Shown in pieces: positions 21,202-32,910 of a DNA stretch of 64,000 nucleotides. Origin of the DNA: Diphasiastrum complanatum. Taxonomy: Eukaryota; Streptophyta; Lycopodiopsida; Lycopodiales; Lycopodiaceae. A program made the position numbers and the translations under genes. The notes below the pieces were generated by a model. It had not been told where the DNA came from. It ran no database searches and saw nothing but the letters and a program-made list of their open reading frames with translations. Location of the stretch: assembly GCA_029204225.1 (NCBI GenBank), contig CM055095.1:39114141-39178140 (forward strand), given 5' to 3'. The first letter of the stretch is position 1; the number at the start of each line of letters is the position of its first letter.

Positions 21202-22296
21202 TGTTCACAAATTCACTGAATCTATGAACACGGTTTTGTTTCTTTTCTTTCTTTTATTGCTTCTGACATTATAGTTCGTTATGGATTATCTTCTTGTTAG
21301 AACAGTCAACAGCAGAAGCGTTTCTCAGTCTCAATGTATTTCCCAGCCTGTCAATGGGAGAACGGGTTTGATACTCAGCTACATGCATACACTAGCCATG
21401 TAACCATCTACAACTCAAGAGGATCAGCATTTCAGAGCAGGGAGCAAACCTACACTAACTACTGAATCAAAGAACAATCAAGAACTAGATTAGCTACTGA
21501 AAACAAGATTCAAGAAACAAGAAACAAGATTCCTAGCAGCATTTTAACAATCTAAGAATCAAGAAACACTCATCACTTGATGCTTAGATTACTCAAAAAC
21601 AATCAAGAACTAGATTGTAAGGAAATGTGCAAGATCTATGCCACAAACCAGCCTATCTAGTTCACTTGAATGTTGAATCCTACTTTAATCCACAACAAGA
21701 ACTGAATCCTAATTCACAACTAAGCAAGAAACAAATAAACAAGATCCTAGTTAATCCACAATGTAAGGGAATCAAGCATGCTCATAGAAACCTCACTCAA
21801 GAGCATTGCCATGAACAAGGAGCTTAGTGTTCTTCAAGAACTTGTGGAGGATCCTCTTTATTAGCTCAAGAGAACTTGAAATACAATCAAAGCTCCCTCA
21901 CAAGAGAGGGGGGCCCTTAAATAAGCAAGAAGGCTGCCCATGTGGAGCCCAAGTGGCAATTCCACCAAACTAAAAATTACATGTGGAATTTGTCCTTCCA
22001 CTAGAGGTCACCATCAAAAGGTGGCTCACTCTTACTATTTTAAGGGGGGTCTACATTTATTACAATTATTCAAGGAAATGTTACTAGCTCCTACATGGTC
22101 ATTCCTTCTTTGGGATACACCATGTAGGCTCACATAGTTAATCACTATCTTCCTAGCTAGTATTTCCTCGGCTCTCATACTCGGCTCTCAGCTTCTTCTG
22201 CTCTCTTCCTTCTGAGACCTCCTCGGTCATGGGTGAGAGATAACTTGTGTCTTCAGCTTGGCTCGGCATCTGAGGATTCTCTGGAATCTGCTAACA
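21202..22296 (-). mobile_element. Probable 5' LTR of an unclassified element
   Basis: The plus strand begins TGTTCACAAATTC and ends ...CTGCTAACA at 22296, where copia gag sequence resumes abruptly. Just inside on the left is a TGGCGCC motif (21192-21198) reminiscent of a primer-binding site. A related stretch lies at about 57340-57960. Both boundaries are by inspection only. Confidence 0.45.
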
Positions 22297-22528
22297 CTTG
22301 TCATACCTCAATTGTTCTTGCTGGCCTCTCCTCCAAACCTACAACAATATCCAAAACATCATTCGTGTCAATAAGTGATTCCATCCTCAATTTCCACAAT
22401 GAATAGTTGCTTGAGGTAAGCCTATCATTGCCTTCCAACATGTATCGACTTGATGTAGCCATGTTGCAATGACTTGATCCTTCTCTTTCAACCTGTTCCA
22501 ATGTACAAATCACTATTTTGAAATACAA
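22297..22528 (-). pseudogene. Copia gag N-terminal fragment
   Basis: The minus strand encodes MATSSRYMLEGNDRL...SNYSLWKLRMESL...VVGLEERPA, the start of the C/E-type Gag, cut at 22296 by the neighbouring LTR. Upstream leader sequence continues to about 22670. It is then joined directly to an LTR end. Confidence 0.88.
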
Positions 22529-22670
22529 TAAAGGTTTTCAAAAAGAAATCACAAAGATATGAAACCTCTCAATTCTCTTCTAGCACTTATATCTAGCAAA
22601 TCAACACATAGAATGTAGAAATCTTGATTAACCCATGATCAATCCTCAATCTAATGACTCTTTCCACCTA

Positions 22671-22796
22671 CTAAAATGTTTTTGGACTAATATAACTTTG
22701 AAAAGTCAAACTCTAAGTCAAATATAAAAATTGGCCTCAATTGCCAAATATACAAATATGACCAAAATAGCAAAACTAGTTGAAATTTCTCACATT
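22671..22796 (-). mobile_element. Copia LTR end fragment
   Basis: About 125 bases ending GTTGAAATTTCTCACA, the plus-strand end of the A/C-type LTR, here joined to gag leader with the rest of the LTR missing. Confidence 0.75.
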
Positions 22797-22810
22797 GTTG
22801 ACATTATAAA

Positions 22811-23175
22811 AGCTAGCATGCCGGCGTGCTAGCTTGTAAAGTTTACTTTTTGAAAAAATAAATTTCTTTTTGGAGCTGATTTGACTAGCATGCCGATGTG
22901 TTAGCCGAGTAGATTATAAAATAGAAAAGCTATTTTGACACATATGAGAATCAAATTTTGAGTAAAAACATTATTTCAGAATTTTTTTTTCAATCTCCGA
23001 GCATAGTAAGCCGACATGCTAAGAAAAACAACAAAAAAAAAATGCAAACTTTAAAGATAGCACGCCGGCGTGCTATATGAAATGAGAAAAAAAAAATGTA
23101 GCCTCGACCAAAGCTAGCACACCGGCGTGCACGATGAGACCGCCAGGTGGTGTCACCGTGCACGCCAGCATGCTA
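22811..23175. repeat. Cluster of six near-palindromes around AGCAYGCCGGCGTGCT
   Basis: Copies lie at 22811-22834, 22885-22904, 23004-23021, 23057-23076 (perfect 20-bp palindrome), 23113-23132 and 23158-23175. They are spaced 35-120 bases apart in A/T-rich, non-repeated sequence. A few bases vary between copies, but the inverted symmetry is mostly kept. No ORF or known element explains them. Confidence 0.85.
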
Positions 23176-24240
23176 CCTTTGGATACTACAAAAGAAAAAA
23201 ATTAGTTTGAATTTTTTTTTCTTCTTTGTGACATTTTTAACTATGTACCTAACCACATTCTTAATAATAAATATTGAAGTAGTAGCATAAAAAAGGTAGC
23301 ACATGGATTTTGATTGGATCTCCAAATTTGAAGCCAATCACTTGCCTACAATATTAAAAAACAAGCACACACATTTAGTTGAAATTATCGTTAGAACAGA
23401 TCTAGAGAGAATAATTCTTAAAAAAATAAATGACATTAATCGGCCCAAATATATATAATACCTTCATGGCGTGGGGATATTGACCAACAAGCCCAGCACG
23501 TAGAGGGTGAACGAGTGGAAGGTATCGAGTGCGGCCCTCATAAATCATCTTTCATAGATGTTGTGAGTGACGTGCCTGCAGATACTCACCACAAATGGGA
23601 CATGCATTGTAGCCACTAGTTGATGTTGGATTATTCTCCTTCCTACTAATCGACTAATTGGTTTTAATCTTTGTCCATTTCTTTATCCAGTTCTGCGGTT
23701 TTTTTCATGTTTTTATACAGTCTGCATAATTACAAGTGTTTTTACACAGTCTGTAGAAATACACGGAGTTTGACAACAGTGTCGGGTTTTCTCTTTCTAC
23801 AAAACCCGACAATTTTGCTTTTTGCCACAGCCAATCAACACTGTGAAAAATACAAGTAGAAATTACAGTGTCATCTTTTTCACATTTTTCGACTATTTGC
23901 AACATTGTTTCCTGTCAGAAATTACGAGTAAAAATACAGAGTCATATTTTTCACATTTTTCAAAGTGCCGCAAATGTTAAGGAAATGACTTTGGCAAAGT
24001 GTGGGACTATCCCAATATTAAGGACATGAGATTTTGTGACACTGTCCGACACTATCGCCTGTGGCAGTTTACGTTCATATATGCTGATGACAGTTTACAA
24101 GACAGATTGTTTATGACCAATTGCCGCTGCTTATCAGCAATTAACTTCTGAGAAGGAACTGGATGGATGCCAGCAAACTCCAGCCAACTGGCAGTCGCAT
24201 TTGACAACCTAATTATTTAGTATTAACCAGTTGTTCATAC
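23176..24240. other. Unassigned AT-rich DNA with a short imperfect duplication
   Basis: No gene seen. Near 23840-23965 the words GAAATTAC, AAAATACA(A/G) and TTTTTCACATTTTTC occur twice in the same order, an imperfect tandem duplication of roughly 85 bases. Confidence 0.5.
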
Positions 24241-24256
24241 ATCTCATAATCAGTCA

Positions 24257-24850
24257 ATGATGTTGTGAATTGTGAAGGAGTTAAGTGTTATTACAGGACG
24301 CTTCCTATACTTCTATCAAGCAGATCGTTCACGACTAGAAAGTATTGTAGTTAGCTCTCTATCAAGCTTTCAAGATTGAACTCTCTTGAGCATTCTAGCT
24401 CAGTCTTTTAGAGATTATCTTAGAGTTGCTATTGCACTATTGCTTATCAGCAGAGTTACTTATTATCAGACCTATTCTCAGTTACTCAGAGATAGCTTAG
24501 AGTGCGCGGTTTCTATCCGCTATTGTTTTGCGCTCATTAGCATCTAAACTTGTTTTTCTGAATCCATACTATCTTTTTATTGTGTTCAGTATGTGTCAGA
24601 ATGCATGCATCTCTGTATTGCTTTTGTGACTGATAGAAATTGTCTGAGAATTTAATACTTTATGTTTGGCTATGTAATCACTTAGTATCTAGCGATTTCA
24701 ACGTTAGCTGCTAAAGATTGAACGTGATTCCCATTACTACAGCTTTGTTCAATTTTTGATAGGCGTGGTCATGCATTGGAAGTAGGAAGTTTCTGCTATT
24801 CCATTACTCACTTTAATTCCTGTTTTCGACATTGTATCAGAGCTTTCTAA
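24257..24850 (+). mobile_element. Probable plus-strand copia 5' LTR with primer-binding site
   Basis: The sequence ends ...TTTTCGACA at 24831 and is followed by TTGTATCAGAGCTTTC, one mismatch from the initiator-Met primer-binding site. A gag-like ATGGACAACAAGATG start occurs near 25136. The left LTR boundary near 24257 is a guess. It may belong to the pol relic at 26547-28195. Confidence 0.5.
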
Positions 24851-25169
24851 TCTAGTATCAGAATATTTCTAATCTCTTATCAGATTGATCCATCATAGTA
24901 TTAGTGCTAGATCACGACATCAGAGTAGTTATTACTACTCCCTTTATCTGAACTATCACGGTATCAGACTTGTGATCTCTATCAGGGCCTAATACTATCA
25001 CAATATCAAAGCGCATAACTTTAATACTTGATATCTTTCACGATATCAAATTGATATCATATCTTTCAGTTCATATCATTTTTCAGTATCAGAGAATTGA
25101 TTTCCTATTGTTTGTCATCACTACATCTTAGCATGATGGACAACAAGATGAGAAAGGCTGAGAGAGGAG

Positions 25170-26546
25170 TGGGAGGCACATAAATGGGAGGCACCAAGCA
25201 GGGATCAAACAGCCTTGCTTCTTCTCCTTCCCTCTTTCTTTCTCCACAAGCTCTCTCTTTGCACTTAGTTTCTCATTCTCTCTCTCTCTCTCAAAGGTGA
25301 CAATGGCTGAATGCTACATAGAGGCTGGCCCCTTCTAATGCTAGAGAGGGCTGAGGCCCAAAAAGGTGCACCTCTTCATGAATGGGCACCAATAGGGGCT
25401 TCTTGGCAGTTGGGCCCAAACTTAAGGGCTAAGCCCCAAGTTTGGCTTTAAATTACTAAAGTGGCCTACGGTGAATAAAACTGTCGTTTAACTAGTTTTC
25501 AAGACAAACTGGCACCTCCTAGCCCCGACAAACCCGGGAACTAGGGCATAAACCTCTTAAATAAATTTAAGTCTAGCGTAAATCAATAAATAGACAGAGT
25601 TTTAATAAAAGTGCAACCGGCCATAATGGGTCATTTACGCGTTAGTTTTAAGCAGTTCTGCATTGGGGTAATAGTGCGCGACGATGATTTTTCGTCGAAA
25701 ATAGCTTGAAAAAGGGGTCTTTTTCTCCGCAAACAACGCTAGAGGAGGTATCTACCAAAATTTTCTAGCCTCCAAGGTCTTCTTGCATTTATTATCCAAA
25801 AGGTGGTTGAAGACTCTTGCCAACCTCTCTCTCTCTTGTTAGTGTCCTCTATTTCCCTCGGTCCTCCATTTCCTTGGCCTTTCATTTAATTTTTCCTTGT
25901 AGTATGCACGGCCCGGCTTTTGGCTTTTGGTTTCTCGAGATTACCAACTGATTTGCGTATTTTGCCCGTTCCTCGTAGTTTGCCCAATTTTACCCGTTAG
26001 GGTTTCTGCAAGTTTTCAGTATTGCCCATAATTCACAGTTTGGTTTTTGCCCGATAAATATTTTTCTTTGATGACTCTTTGACTGAAGTTGACTTTTTTG
26101 GCATTCATGACTAGGCTCCCACGACAACACGGTTTTCCTGAAAATGCACTAGGCAACCATATATTAGTAAAACCAACTCTGTACATGGTAGGATTTTAGC
26201 ACAGCTATTCCAACTATTTTTACAACTGGCCAAAAGGCCGTAAAAATATTTCTAAGGCCGCAAACTTTTCTCTAGCCTCATTTAGGGCGGCCTAGGTGGA
26301 CCAGCATTTTTGGCCCGGTCTTTACAAAAATTGACCACAAAATATTTTTGACAATTTTTTCGAAAGTTAGTTTCTTACTTTTAAACTAGCCACTTTAGGA
26401 CGAGTTACGACCCAATTCTAAGGTAAATTTGTGCCAATTTTTCTCTAACAATCGAGTTTTACATGCCAATTTTTTTCAGGTATTGCGAACTTAAGCTTTA
26501 ATATTAGCCCGATTTTTCGTGCGGAAATATCGGCTAACATATAGTG
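25170..26546. other. Unassigned insertion-like segment between copia pieces
   Basis: About 1.4 kb with no recognisable coding signal, lying between a possible gag start and copia integrase sequence. Composition (GGCCGTAAAAATATT, TTTGCCCG words) differs from the copia flanks, which suggests an insertion of another element. I cannot classify it. Confidence 0.4.
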
Positions 26547-28195
26547 GGGTAGAAAACCCAATTTGACTCATATTCGAATCTTTGGCTATGCAGCATATGC
26601 ACATGTTCCTCATAAACTTCGAAAGAAGCTTGATGAGAAAGCAGAACAGGGATATCTCGTAGGATATGACAATCATTCTTCATCCTATAGAATCTATATG
26701 CCCGAGACAAACACAGTGGAGACATTGAGAGATGTCAAGTTTCATGAGACCAGAACAATGGCCAACAATGATCCTGTCAGTTATGAAGTCCTTGGAAGAC
26801 AATATTATGATCTGCCAACCAGGACAGAGGAAGAAGAACACGAACACTTAGACGAAGATGTTCGAGTTGCACCAACGAATCAGATGAAGAAAGATTCACA
26901 AGCTAGCCTACTGCTACAACACTTGTAAACCGAAATGGTTCCGGACCTAGCAGAACAGATAAAGACAAGAGCATTGCAATACTAGAAGGATCTCCCAAAA
27001 GATCAACAAGAGAACGAAAAGTGCCAGCAAGATTTGTGCCAGGTAGCTTAGCTTCTACATCTGAAGATTTTTGTGGATTCTGTGGAGAACCACAAACATT
27101 CGAAGAAGCAATTGAATGTCCAGAGAAGGACAAATGGATCCAAGCCATGAATGAAGAGATGGAATCCATGAAGAAGAATGAGATATGGACATTGCAGCCA
27201 TTACCAGGTAAACGAAGAATTGTACAATGCAAATGCGTATACAAGCTGAAGTATGGACCGAATGAAAATGTTTCAAAGTATAAAGCTAGACTTGTAGCGA
27301 AGGGTTTTTCTCATAAATATGGTATCGACTGTGCTGAGACCTTCTCTCCTGTCATGAAACATTCATCCCTATGCCTATTGTTTGCATTTGCAGCCGCTTA
27401 TGATCTTAGGTTCACATCATGCATGACAAGACAACCTTCTTACATGGAGAGCTAGACGAAGAAGTCTATATGGATCAACCTCCAGGCTATATTTCAAACT
27501 CACTTCCTACTTACGTATGCAAAATGCACAAGAGTATCTATGGTCTGAAGCCATTAGCACGACAATGGTATAAGAAGAAAAATCAAGCCCTGAGATCCTT
27601 AGGATTTGAGCCATCGATAGCCGATTCCAATGTTTATGCAAGAGTCACAGATGGGAAGATCATCATTGTAGCTGTATATGTGGATGACACCCTGATACTC
27701 TGCAAAAGTGAAGGACTTATTGCTGAAGTGAAATGTGACATCTTGAAACATTTCGAGATTACAGACCTAGGAGAAGCCAGATGTTACCTTGGCTTACAAA
27801 TTGACAGAAACTATAACGAAGGAAAATTGTACCTTCATCAGTCCAAATATACCCAGAAAATCCTAAAAGATTTCGGGATGATGAATTGCAAAGGAGCAAA
27901 TACTCCAATGCTTGCAGGAACAATCCTGACGAATGAAGATTGTTTGAAGACTGAAGAAGAAAGAGAATTGATGCAACATACCATACAAAAAGCTAATTGA
28001 ATCGCTAATGTATCTTGCATTGCAATCAAGTACCACTTGATAAGGGATCTGATTGAAAAGAAGAGTTGCAAACTACTTTCATTGGAACGAAAAAGATATT
28101 TGCTGACATCTTCACAAAGGCCTTAGACAAAGATTTGTTCGAGAAACAAAGGAGCTATCTAGTAGTCGTCAAGCTATCATGCTTTGAGAGGGAGC
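26547..28195 (+). pseudogene. Copia pol relic (element F): integrase end, RT, RNase H end
   Basis: In order: integrase C-terminus (HIRIFGYAAYAHVPHKLRKKLD, YLVGYDNHSSSYRIYMPET; 26563-26927) and RT (KWIQAMNEEMESMKKNEIW, KYKARLVAKGFSHKYGIDCAETFSPV). The frame then shifts near 27415. RT continues with FLHGELDEEVYMDQPPGY, SIYGLKPLARQWY and the YVDDTLIL active site (27419-28000). A deletion removes the catalytic part of RNase H, joining the YLALQSS-type helix to the terminal domain (TTFIGTKKIFADIFTKALDK; 28066-28195). Not functional. Confidence 0.88.
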
Positions 28196-29090
28196 TGAAA
28201 AAACAAAGTGTTTCTACTACCAAAGCTCTGCTAGCTCTCGACTCTCAACCTGACGAATATCTCAAAGACCTCGAAAATGAAGAACTCGAAGACGAAATGT
28301 TTGCGAACAACGTGAACAACACAAACAACATGAGAAGGTCAAACGACGTGAAATGAAAATATTCGAGACACGAAGGTCGAACGCTTTCGACTCTTCAGGC
28401 TCCAAAAGACCAGAAAGATCAAACAAGTACTGTGAAGTACAGCCTCCTGACATGATATGGTGATATCAGTAGAAAAACATTAAGACGTGCCTAATCCGCC
28501 GCTCTTGTAATCTGTGATTAGTCTTAGATTGATCTATCTAATCAGAAATGTTACTTTGAGTATATGCAGTTGCTAAATGCACCAATGATACAAGAAAAAT
28601 ATATACTAAAAATATAGAATAGAGAAGTCTGCCAGAGAGCGAGACATTGTAAGCAGGATCCATAGAGATCCAAGTAGTCTGTTAGTAAGTGAGACACTGT
28701 TTGTGGGGAGAATACCGCTTCTCATACGCCAATGCGTTGTGTGGGTCTGTCACACAGTCCTTGAACAAAAGAGTATCAATAGATGATATTGTAGCTGTTG
28801 GCACATATCATTCTAAATTGTCTGATCTCGATTGAATTATTGTCTGCTCATTGTTCGTGTATCTCATTCTCTTGTTTTATCTATTCCCGCATAGGTTCAA
28901 TCTTGTTGAATGCTGAATTAACTTAAACATAGGTCAGCAGTGTCTGTCTACATTCTAGAGGATTGTAGGAATGATATAGCCGGCAGTGACCAGCAATCAA
29001 ATCTGAACTCCATCCAAATTCATCGCGCAGCGTTCGCATCAGGTGATCGCATTTCATTTGTATAGAAATCGCGAGTCCCTTCATGATCAA
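28196..29090 (+). mobile_element. Probable 3' LTR of element F
   Basis: It follows a purine tract (GAGAGGGAGC at about 28186-28195). Landmarks GTTAGTAAGTGAGACACTG, CAATAGATGATATTGTAG and GATCTGAACTCCATCC-like sequence recur, inverted, at 29999-30590, supporting a shared LTR family. Right boundary uncertain. Confidence 0.6.
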
Positions 29091-29279
29091 GTTCTCAAGT
29101 GTTGAGCTACTTGATGCCAATGTTTGGGAGATTGTCAATTTTTGGTGAATTCATGGTCATTTTCTTGTGTCAAGTAGATCTTGAAGATGGACTAGTGCAA
29201 CCTACCTGGTTTCTGGAGTCATGTGATGCTGAATTTGCATCATTGATGTACTCACCTACTCATGGATTTCCAAGGTTTG

Positions 29280-29683
29280 ATGGTTTCTTGTGGCAAGATG
29301 GAGATGGAGGCTCATTCATGGAGTTTTATGGTGGAGACATATAAAGAAAGGACAAAGTTGGAGGAGACAAGCAAGCAAATGGTCATCATTCACATTTATG
29401 GTTTGGTTGCTGTAATTTTTCAGAGAGTTCGAAGTTTGAAACATGGAGGAATCATTTCATTCACATTTTATTTGGTTCTTCACGTTCTAGTTATATCTTG
29501 ATGTGTAAAATTGATGTAATAAATAGTGAAGCGTCCAATTTGGACACTATTCTCTATATCAATTATGGAAACTACTTTAGAACATTAGAGAGGAGATCTA
29601 TAGTTAGGATGGAGATCATTCTAAAGTTGGATCAAAGTAGTATGGTTAAAACTATGCCAAAACTAGTTGAAGAGGGAGTGTGA
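29280..29683 (+). pseudogene. Element A-type C-terminal module, third copy
   Basis: Frames at 29262-29683 match residues about 1030-1162 of the element A ORF: WQDGDGGSFMEFYGGDI, KDKVGGDKQANGHHSH, MCKIDVINSEASNLDTILYINYG and SSMVKTMPKLVEEGV. A stop after GGDI and a frameshift near 29500 break it. It runs directly into the polypurine tract and an LTR, so it is the 3' end of another element of the A family. Confidence 0.85.
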
Positions 29684-29998
29684 GAGATTTCAACAAGTTT
29701 AGTCATATTTTGGTAAATTGTCAATATGAGGCCAAAACTCATTTTAGACTTAGAGATAAACTTTTTGAAGTTTTATTAGTTTAAAATACATTCAATAGAC
29801 ACTTTTTAAAAGTGTGGGAAAGTTGGTACTCGAGTTTGAGAGAGATTCAAATTTGAACTTTGGGTACATTGAATCTAGACCCAAAAGTAGTAGGGTTTAC
29901 ATTTTGGAGGGAAAGCCAAGTGGCCAAATAGGGTTTGAACCTGTTGTAAAAGGTTGTAACTCATGGAAAAATGGATCTGCTCTCTTCTGTTGGGGATG
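29679..29998 (+). mobile_element. Copia LTR fragment, A-type
   Basis: Starts TGTGAGAGATTTCAAC after GAAGAGGGAG and carries the TTTGGAGGGAAAGCCAAGTGGCC block of the A and C LTRs. It is cut off near 29998 by the inverted F-type LTR. Confidence 0.85.
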
Positions 29999-30663
29999 TG
30001 TGATGACTGATGAATTCGTCAGATTCGCGAAAGTTTTGCAAAGGTGAATCAGTCACGACTCTCCTCAGCTCGGATGGAGTTCAGATGCGATCGCTGGACA
30101 CTGCTAGCTGAATCACTCCTACAGTCCTCCAGAGTGTAGTCAGTCAGTACTGATCTACGTTCATAAAATTAATACAGCATTCAACATAGTTTCAACCAAA
30201 GTGTGGAATTCAAAATGAACAAGAAGAAACTCAGACACGCGATTAACAACATAAACATTTGAAATCAAACACAACACGAATTGATATGTGCGCGAAGGCT
30301 ACAATATCATCTATTGATTTCTTTTCTCTGATTCTTTGAGCACTACGTGCATACCCACGCAGTGCATTGGCGTGAGAGACACGCGGTTCTCTCACGAGTG
30401 ATTGTCTCACTTTACTAGCAGACAGTTGGATCTTCTGATTCTAGACAGAATTGTCTTCGCACGCACGCAGACAAGTATTCTGTATTTTTTATCTTGATTG
30501 CTTACTAGCATCGGACTATTACATTACATTGTATGTGTATTTTGTTGATCTATATGTCAAGTATCATCCAGTAAGTATGGTCGCCAAGGTCTGGTTGCAT
30601 GCAGATCATTGCATACATTAGTGAGCCGATGACGGTTTCTTTATTGGTTTTTGTATTTGGATT
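29999..30663 (-). mobile_element. Inverted F-type LTR with a short copia pol remnant
   Basis: The plus strand begins TGTGATGACTGATGAATTCG. Over 29999-30590 it is the reverse complement of sequence related to 28640-29060. Between about 30590 and 30663 the minus strand encodes a pol snippet (VIGSLMYAMICMQPDL), the conserved segment after RT. It sits between the A-type LTR and CAF1 copy 2. Confidence 0.65.
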
Positions 30664-30820
30664 GAACTTGAATAGCGCCCTTAGATATAAATCAGATAAT
30701 TTTTGCTCGCGCGGATTTGAACAACTTCGTGGAAGCTGCTATAGAGCAAAGCAAAATCGTTTGGCTAGAAGTTATAGCCAAACTAACCCAGCTAATAGCG
30801 TGTCAAACATAGACAACCTA

Positions 30821-30854
30821 TGCGCGCGCGCGCGCACACACACACACACACACA
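30821..30854. repeat. (GC)n(CA)n alternating tract
   Basis: About 14 bases of GC repeats followed by CA repeats. In copy 1 the same site is CA only (3291-3324). Alternating purine-pyrimidine tracts of this kind can adopt Z-DNA. Confidence 0.95.
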
Positions 30855-31301
30855 GAGGTCTTGTTTTTGCTTTTTGGATATTAAGCAGCATGCGTCGTTA
30901 TTTTTTTTTATGCTTTAACTTTTTTGGCTTATCTATTTTGCATTCGTTCTTTGCATGAGCAATTCTAATTTTGTGCATTTGCTATTTGGGTATTAAGGAG
31001 AAGTTTGCATGTGGAATTTTTGGATGCCAAGTGATAATGCATGTTCTATTTCGACCCGTTGACATTTTATTAAACTCCATTGAACGACCTTTTGTATGAA
31101 AGTGAGAATGCTCCATGTATGGATTCACTATAGAGATATTAATGGCACATGTTTTAGCCTGGCCATGTGGTAGACGCCATTAGACCAGACCACTTAATTT
31201 GTAAAGGCTAGTGTTTACGCCTTCCCTAACATGTATATATATATATATGAATAAATAATCGAGCTTTTTAGCTTTTCCTCTTACTCCATCGCAGAGACAA
31301 C

Positions 31302-31308
31302 TATAAAA
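31302..31308 (+). promoter_or_regulatory. TATA box of CAF1 copy 2
   Basis: TATAAAA in the same context as 3930-3936. With initiation about 30 bases downstream, the 5' leader would be about 310 bases. Confidence 0.62.
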
Positions 31309-31407
31309 CCCATCTCCTTTTATTATATCCCTTCATCCATCCCAGCAGCAGCATCAAAGGCAGTGACGCCTGATCCTTCGTAGCGCCGGCGATCCCGCCA
31401 CTACTCC

Positions 31408-31647
31408 ATGCATGCAGATCATTGCCTTGTGCTTTTGTTTCAGTTGAAAGCTGTTCGATTTCTACTGCTTCCGATACCCACCCCTTACTTCATATCGCCC
31501 GCATCTGGAAACAGGAAATACTCTTCCTGCATCCAAGCTCTCTTTCTACTCCTCCCCAACTGCTTCGAAGTCTTTCTGATCACAATTTTCACAAAGCGCT
31601 TTCAATTGATTGCTGCAGTTTGCTACTACCAGCATCACAGCACATGA
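31408..31647 (+). CDS. Upstream ORF overlapping the CAF1 start (copy 2), 79 aa
   Basis: Hydrophobic 79-codon ORF in the CAF1 leader. Its TGA overlaps the CAF1 ATG as ATGA, the arrangement associated with termination-reinitiation. Translation is not shown by the sequence. An alternative reading is that the CAF1 frame itself, open upstream to 31422, begins earlier, but that extension has no CAF1 similarity. Confidence 0.35.
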   Translation: MHADHCLVLLFQLKAVRFLLLPIPTPYFISPASGNRKYSSCIQALFLLLPNCFEVFLITIFTKRFQLIAAVCYYQHHST

Positions 31648-32501
31648 CGACGACTATTTCCACCGCAGGAGTCTCTATCCGCATCAGGGAGGTGTGGGCA
31701 GATAATCTAGAAGAAGAATTTAAGCTCATCAGAGGAGTCGTGCACACCCACCCATATATTGCCATGGACACGGAGTTCCCCGGCGTGGTGATCAAACCCA
31801 GTGGCGTCTTCCTAAGCAGCTTCGATTACAACTATCAAACTTTAAAATTAAACGTCGACAAGCTGAAGCTGATCCAGCTAGGGTTGGCTTTCACAGATGC
31901 GCACGGCAATCTGCCTACGTGCAACACAGGCGAAGGCTGCGTTTGGCAATTTAACTTCCGTGAATTCCATCTCAGGGAAGATCTCCATGCGCCTGACTCA
32001 ATTGACCTTTTGAAGCAAAGCGGCATAAATTTCCAGATGAATGAAGATAGGGGTATTGACGCCTCCATCTTTACTTACCTGTTCGCGTCTTCAGGAATTG
32101 TTCGTAATCCGAATGTGCATTGGATTACTTTCCACGGCGCCCACGACTTTGGCTACCTCTTAAAGATGCTGACTCAACAAAATCTACCTGATTGGCAAGC
32201 AGATTTTTTCAGCCTCATGAAGTTGTTTTTTCCAACTTTTTATGATGTCAAGTATTTGATGAGATTTTGTGACAACCTGTATGGAAGTTTGAATAAGCTA
32301 GCTGAGAAGCTGAACGTGGAGAGAGTTGGATCTTGTCATCAAGCTGGATCTGACAGCCTTCTCACAGCTCGCACATACACGAAGCTGAAGCAAGCATTCT
32401 TTCATGGATCTACGGACAAGTACGCCTGCGTGCTCTATGGATTGGACTCTTTAGCACCTATGTTGAAGGGTCTGTACACTAAATTTACCCCACACCGGTA
32501 A
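31644..32501 (+). CDS. CAF1: CCR4-NOT CAF1/POP2-type poly(A) deadenylase, intact copy, 285 aa
   Basis: This encodes the DEDD-type exoribonuclease subunit of the CCR4-NOT complex, which removes mRNA poly(A) tails. The start at 31644 places the family-typical N-terminus ([17 protein letters not shown]) just inside the protein. Catalytic residues are present: D42 and E44 (AMDTEFPG), D168 (HGAHDFGYL), H232 and D237 ([10 protein letters not shown]). The core ([49 protein letters not shown]) is complete. Length is normal for plant CAF1 (about 270-290 aa) and there is no intron, as in many plant homologues. After VLYGLD the C-terminus diverges to a short basic tail. This is the functional member of the pair, as copy 1 is frameshifted. 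Upstream are a TATA box and a uORF. Confidence 0.93.
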   Translation: MTTTISTAGVSIRIREVWADNLEEEFKLIRGVVHTHPYIAMDTEFPGVVIKPSGVFLSSFDYNYQTLKLNVDKLKLIQLGLAFTDAHGNLPTCNTGEGCVWQFNFREFHLREDLHAPDSIDLLKQSGINFQMNEDRGIDASIFTYLFASSGIVRNPNVHWITFHGAHDFGYLLKMLTQQNLPDWQADFFSLMKLFFPTFYDVKYLMRFCDNLYGSLNKLAEKLNVERVGSCHQAGSDSLLTARTYTKLKQAFFHGSTDKYACVLYGLDSLAPMLKGLYTKFTPHR

Positions 32502-32910
32502 ATGGAGAACACGGATATCTCAAGCAAGACAATTCAAAAGATTTATGCTCAGTTAATTCCCTAAATCATAGAGATGTTCGCCATTTTGCGCTCTTCATTT
32601 GGTATTGAAAACCCATTCGAATTCTGATAAACTGTTGAGGCTGTTATGCCGAATTTGTTCTTGGTTTTAAGCAATGAAGATTTTTCTTGATTGGAGTACA
32701 TGAACCACGCATAAAACATAACTAATTGTTTAGCTCTTTATCATGAGAGTTTGATTGCAGTTTCGTTATTTATTGCAGACACCAACTAGCATAGTTGTTG
32801 GAGGTTTTGATGATCATTGATTAGACTCTGAGGATGTGCTCAAATACGGATGGATTAGGCAAACACCACAAAAACCAAATGTGTGTCTCTTAAGTACTAA
32901 CTACTTTGAC

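Larger units (their letters stand above)
30664..32910. repeat. Segmental duplication S2, copy 2 (CAF1 gene unit)
   Basis: Nearly identical to 3151-5550, apart from a roughly 200-base deletion near 30995 and scattered substitutions. In both places an A/C-type copia LTR piece lies a few hundred bases upstream in the same orientation. Confidence 0.95.

Noticed and set aside
20541..23175. CRISPR-like array (regular repeats, palindromes)
   Set aside because: The minisatellite has no unique spacers, the palindromes are irregularly spaced, no cas-like genes are present, and the context is plant nuclear DNA.
24257..28195. Treating the LTR at 24257-24831, the 25.2-26.5 kb segment and the pol relic as one defined element
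   Set aside because: The 5' LTR candidate does not resemble the 3' LTR candidate at 28196-29090 by eye, so joining them is not supported.
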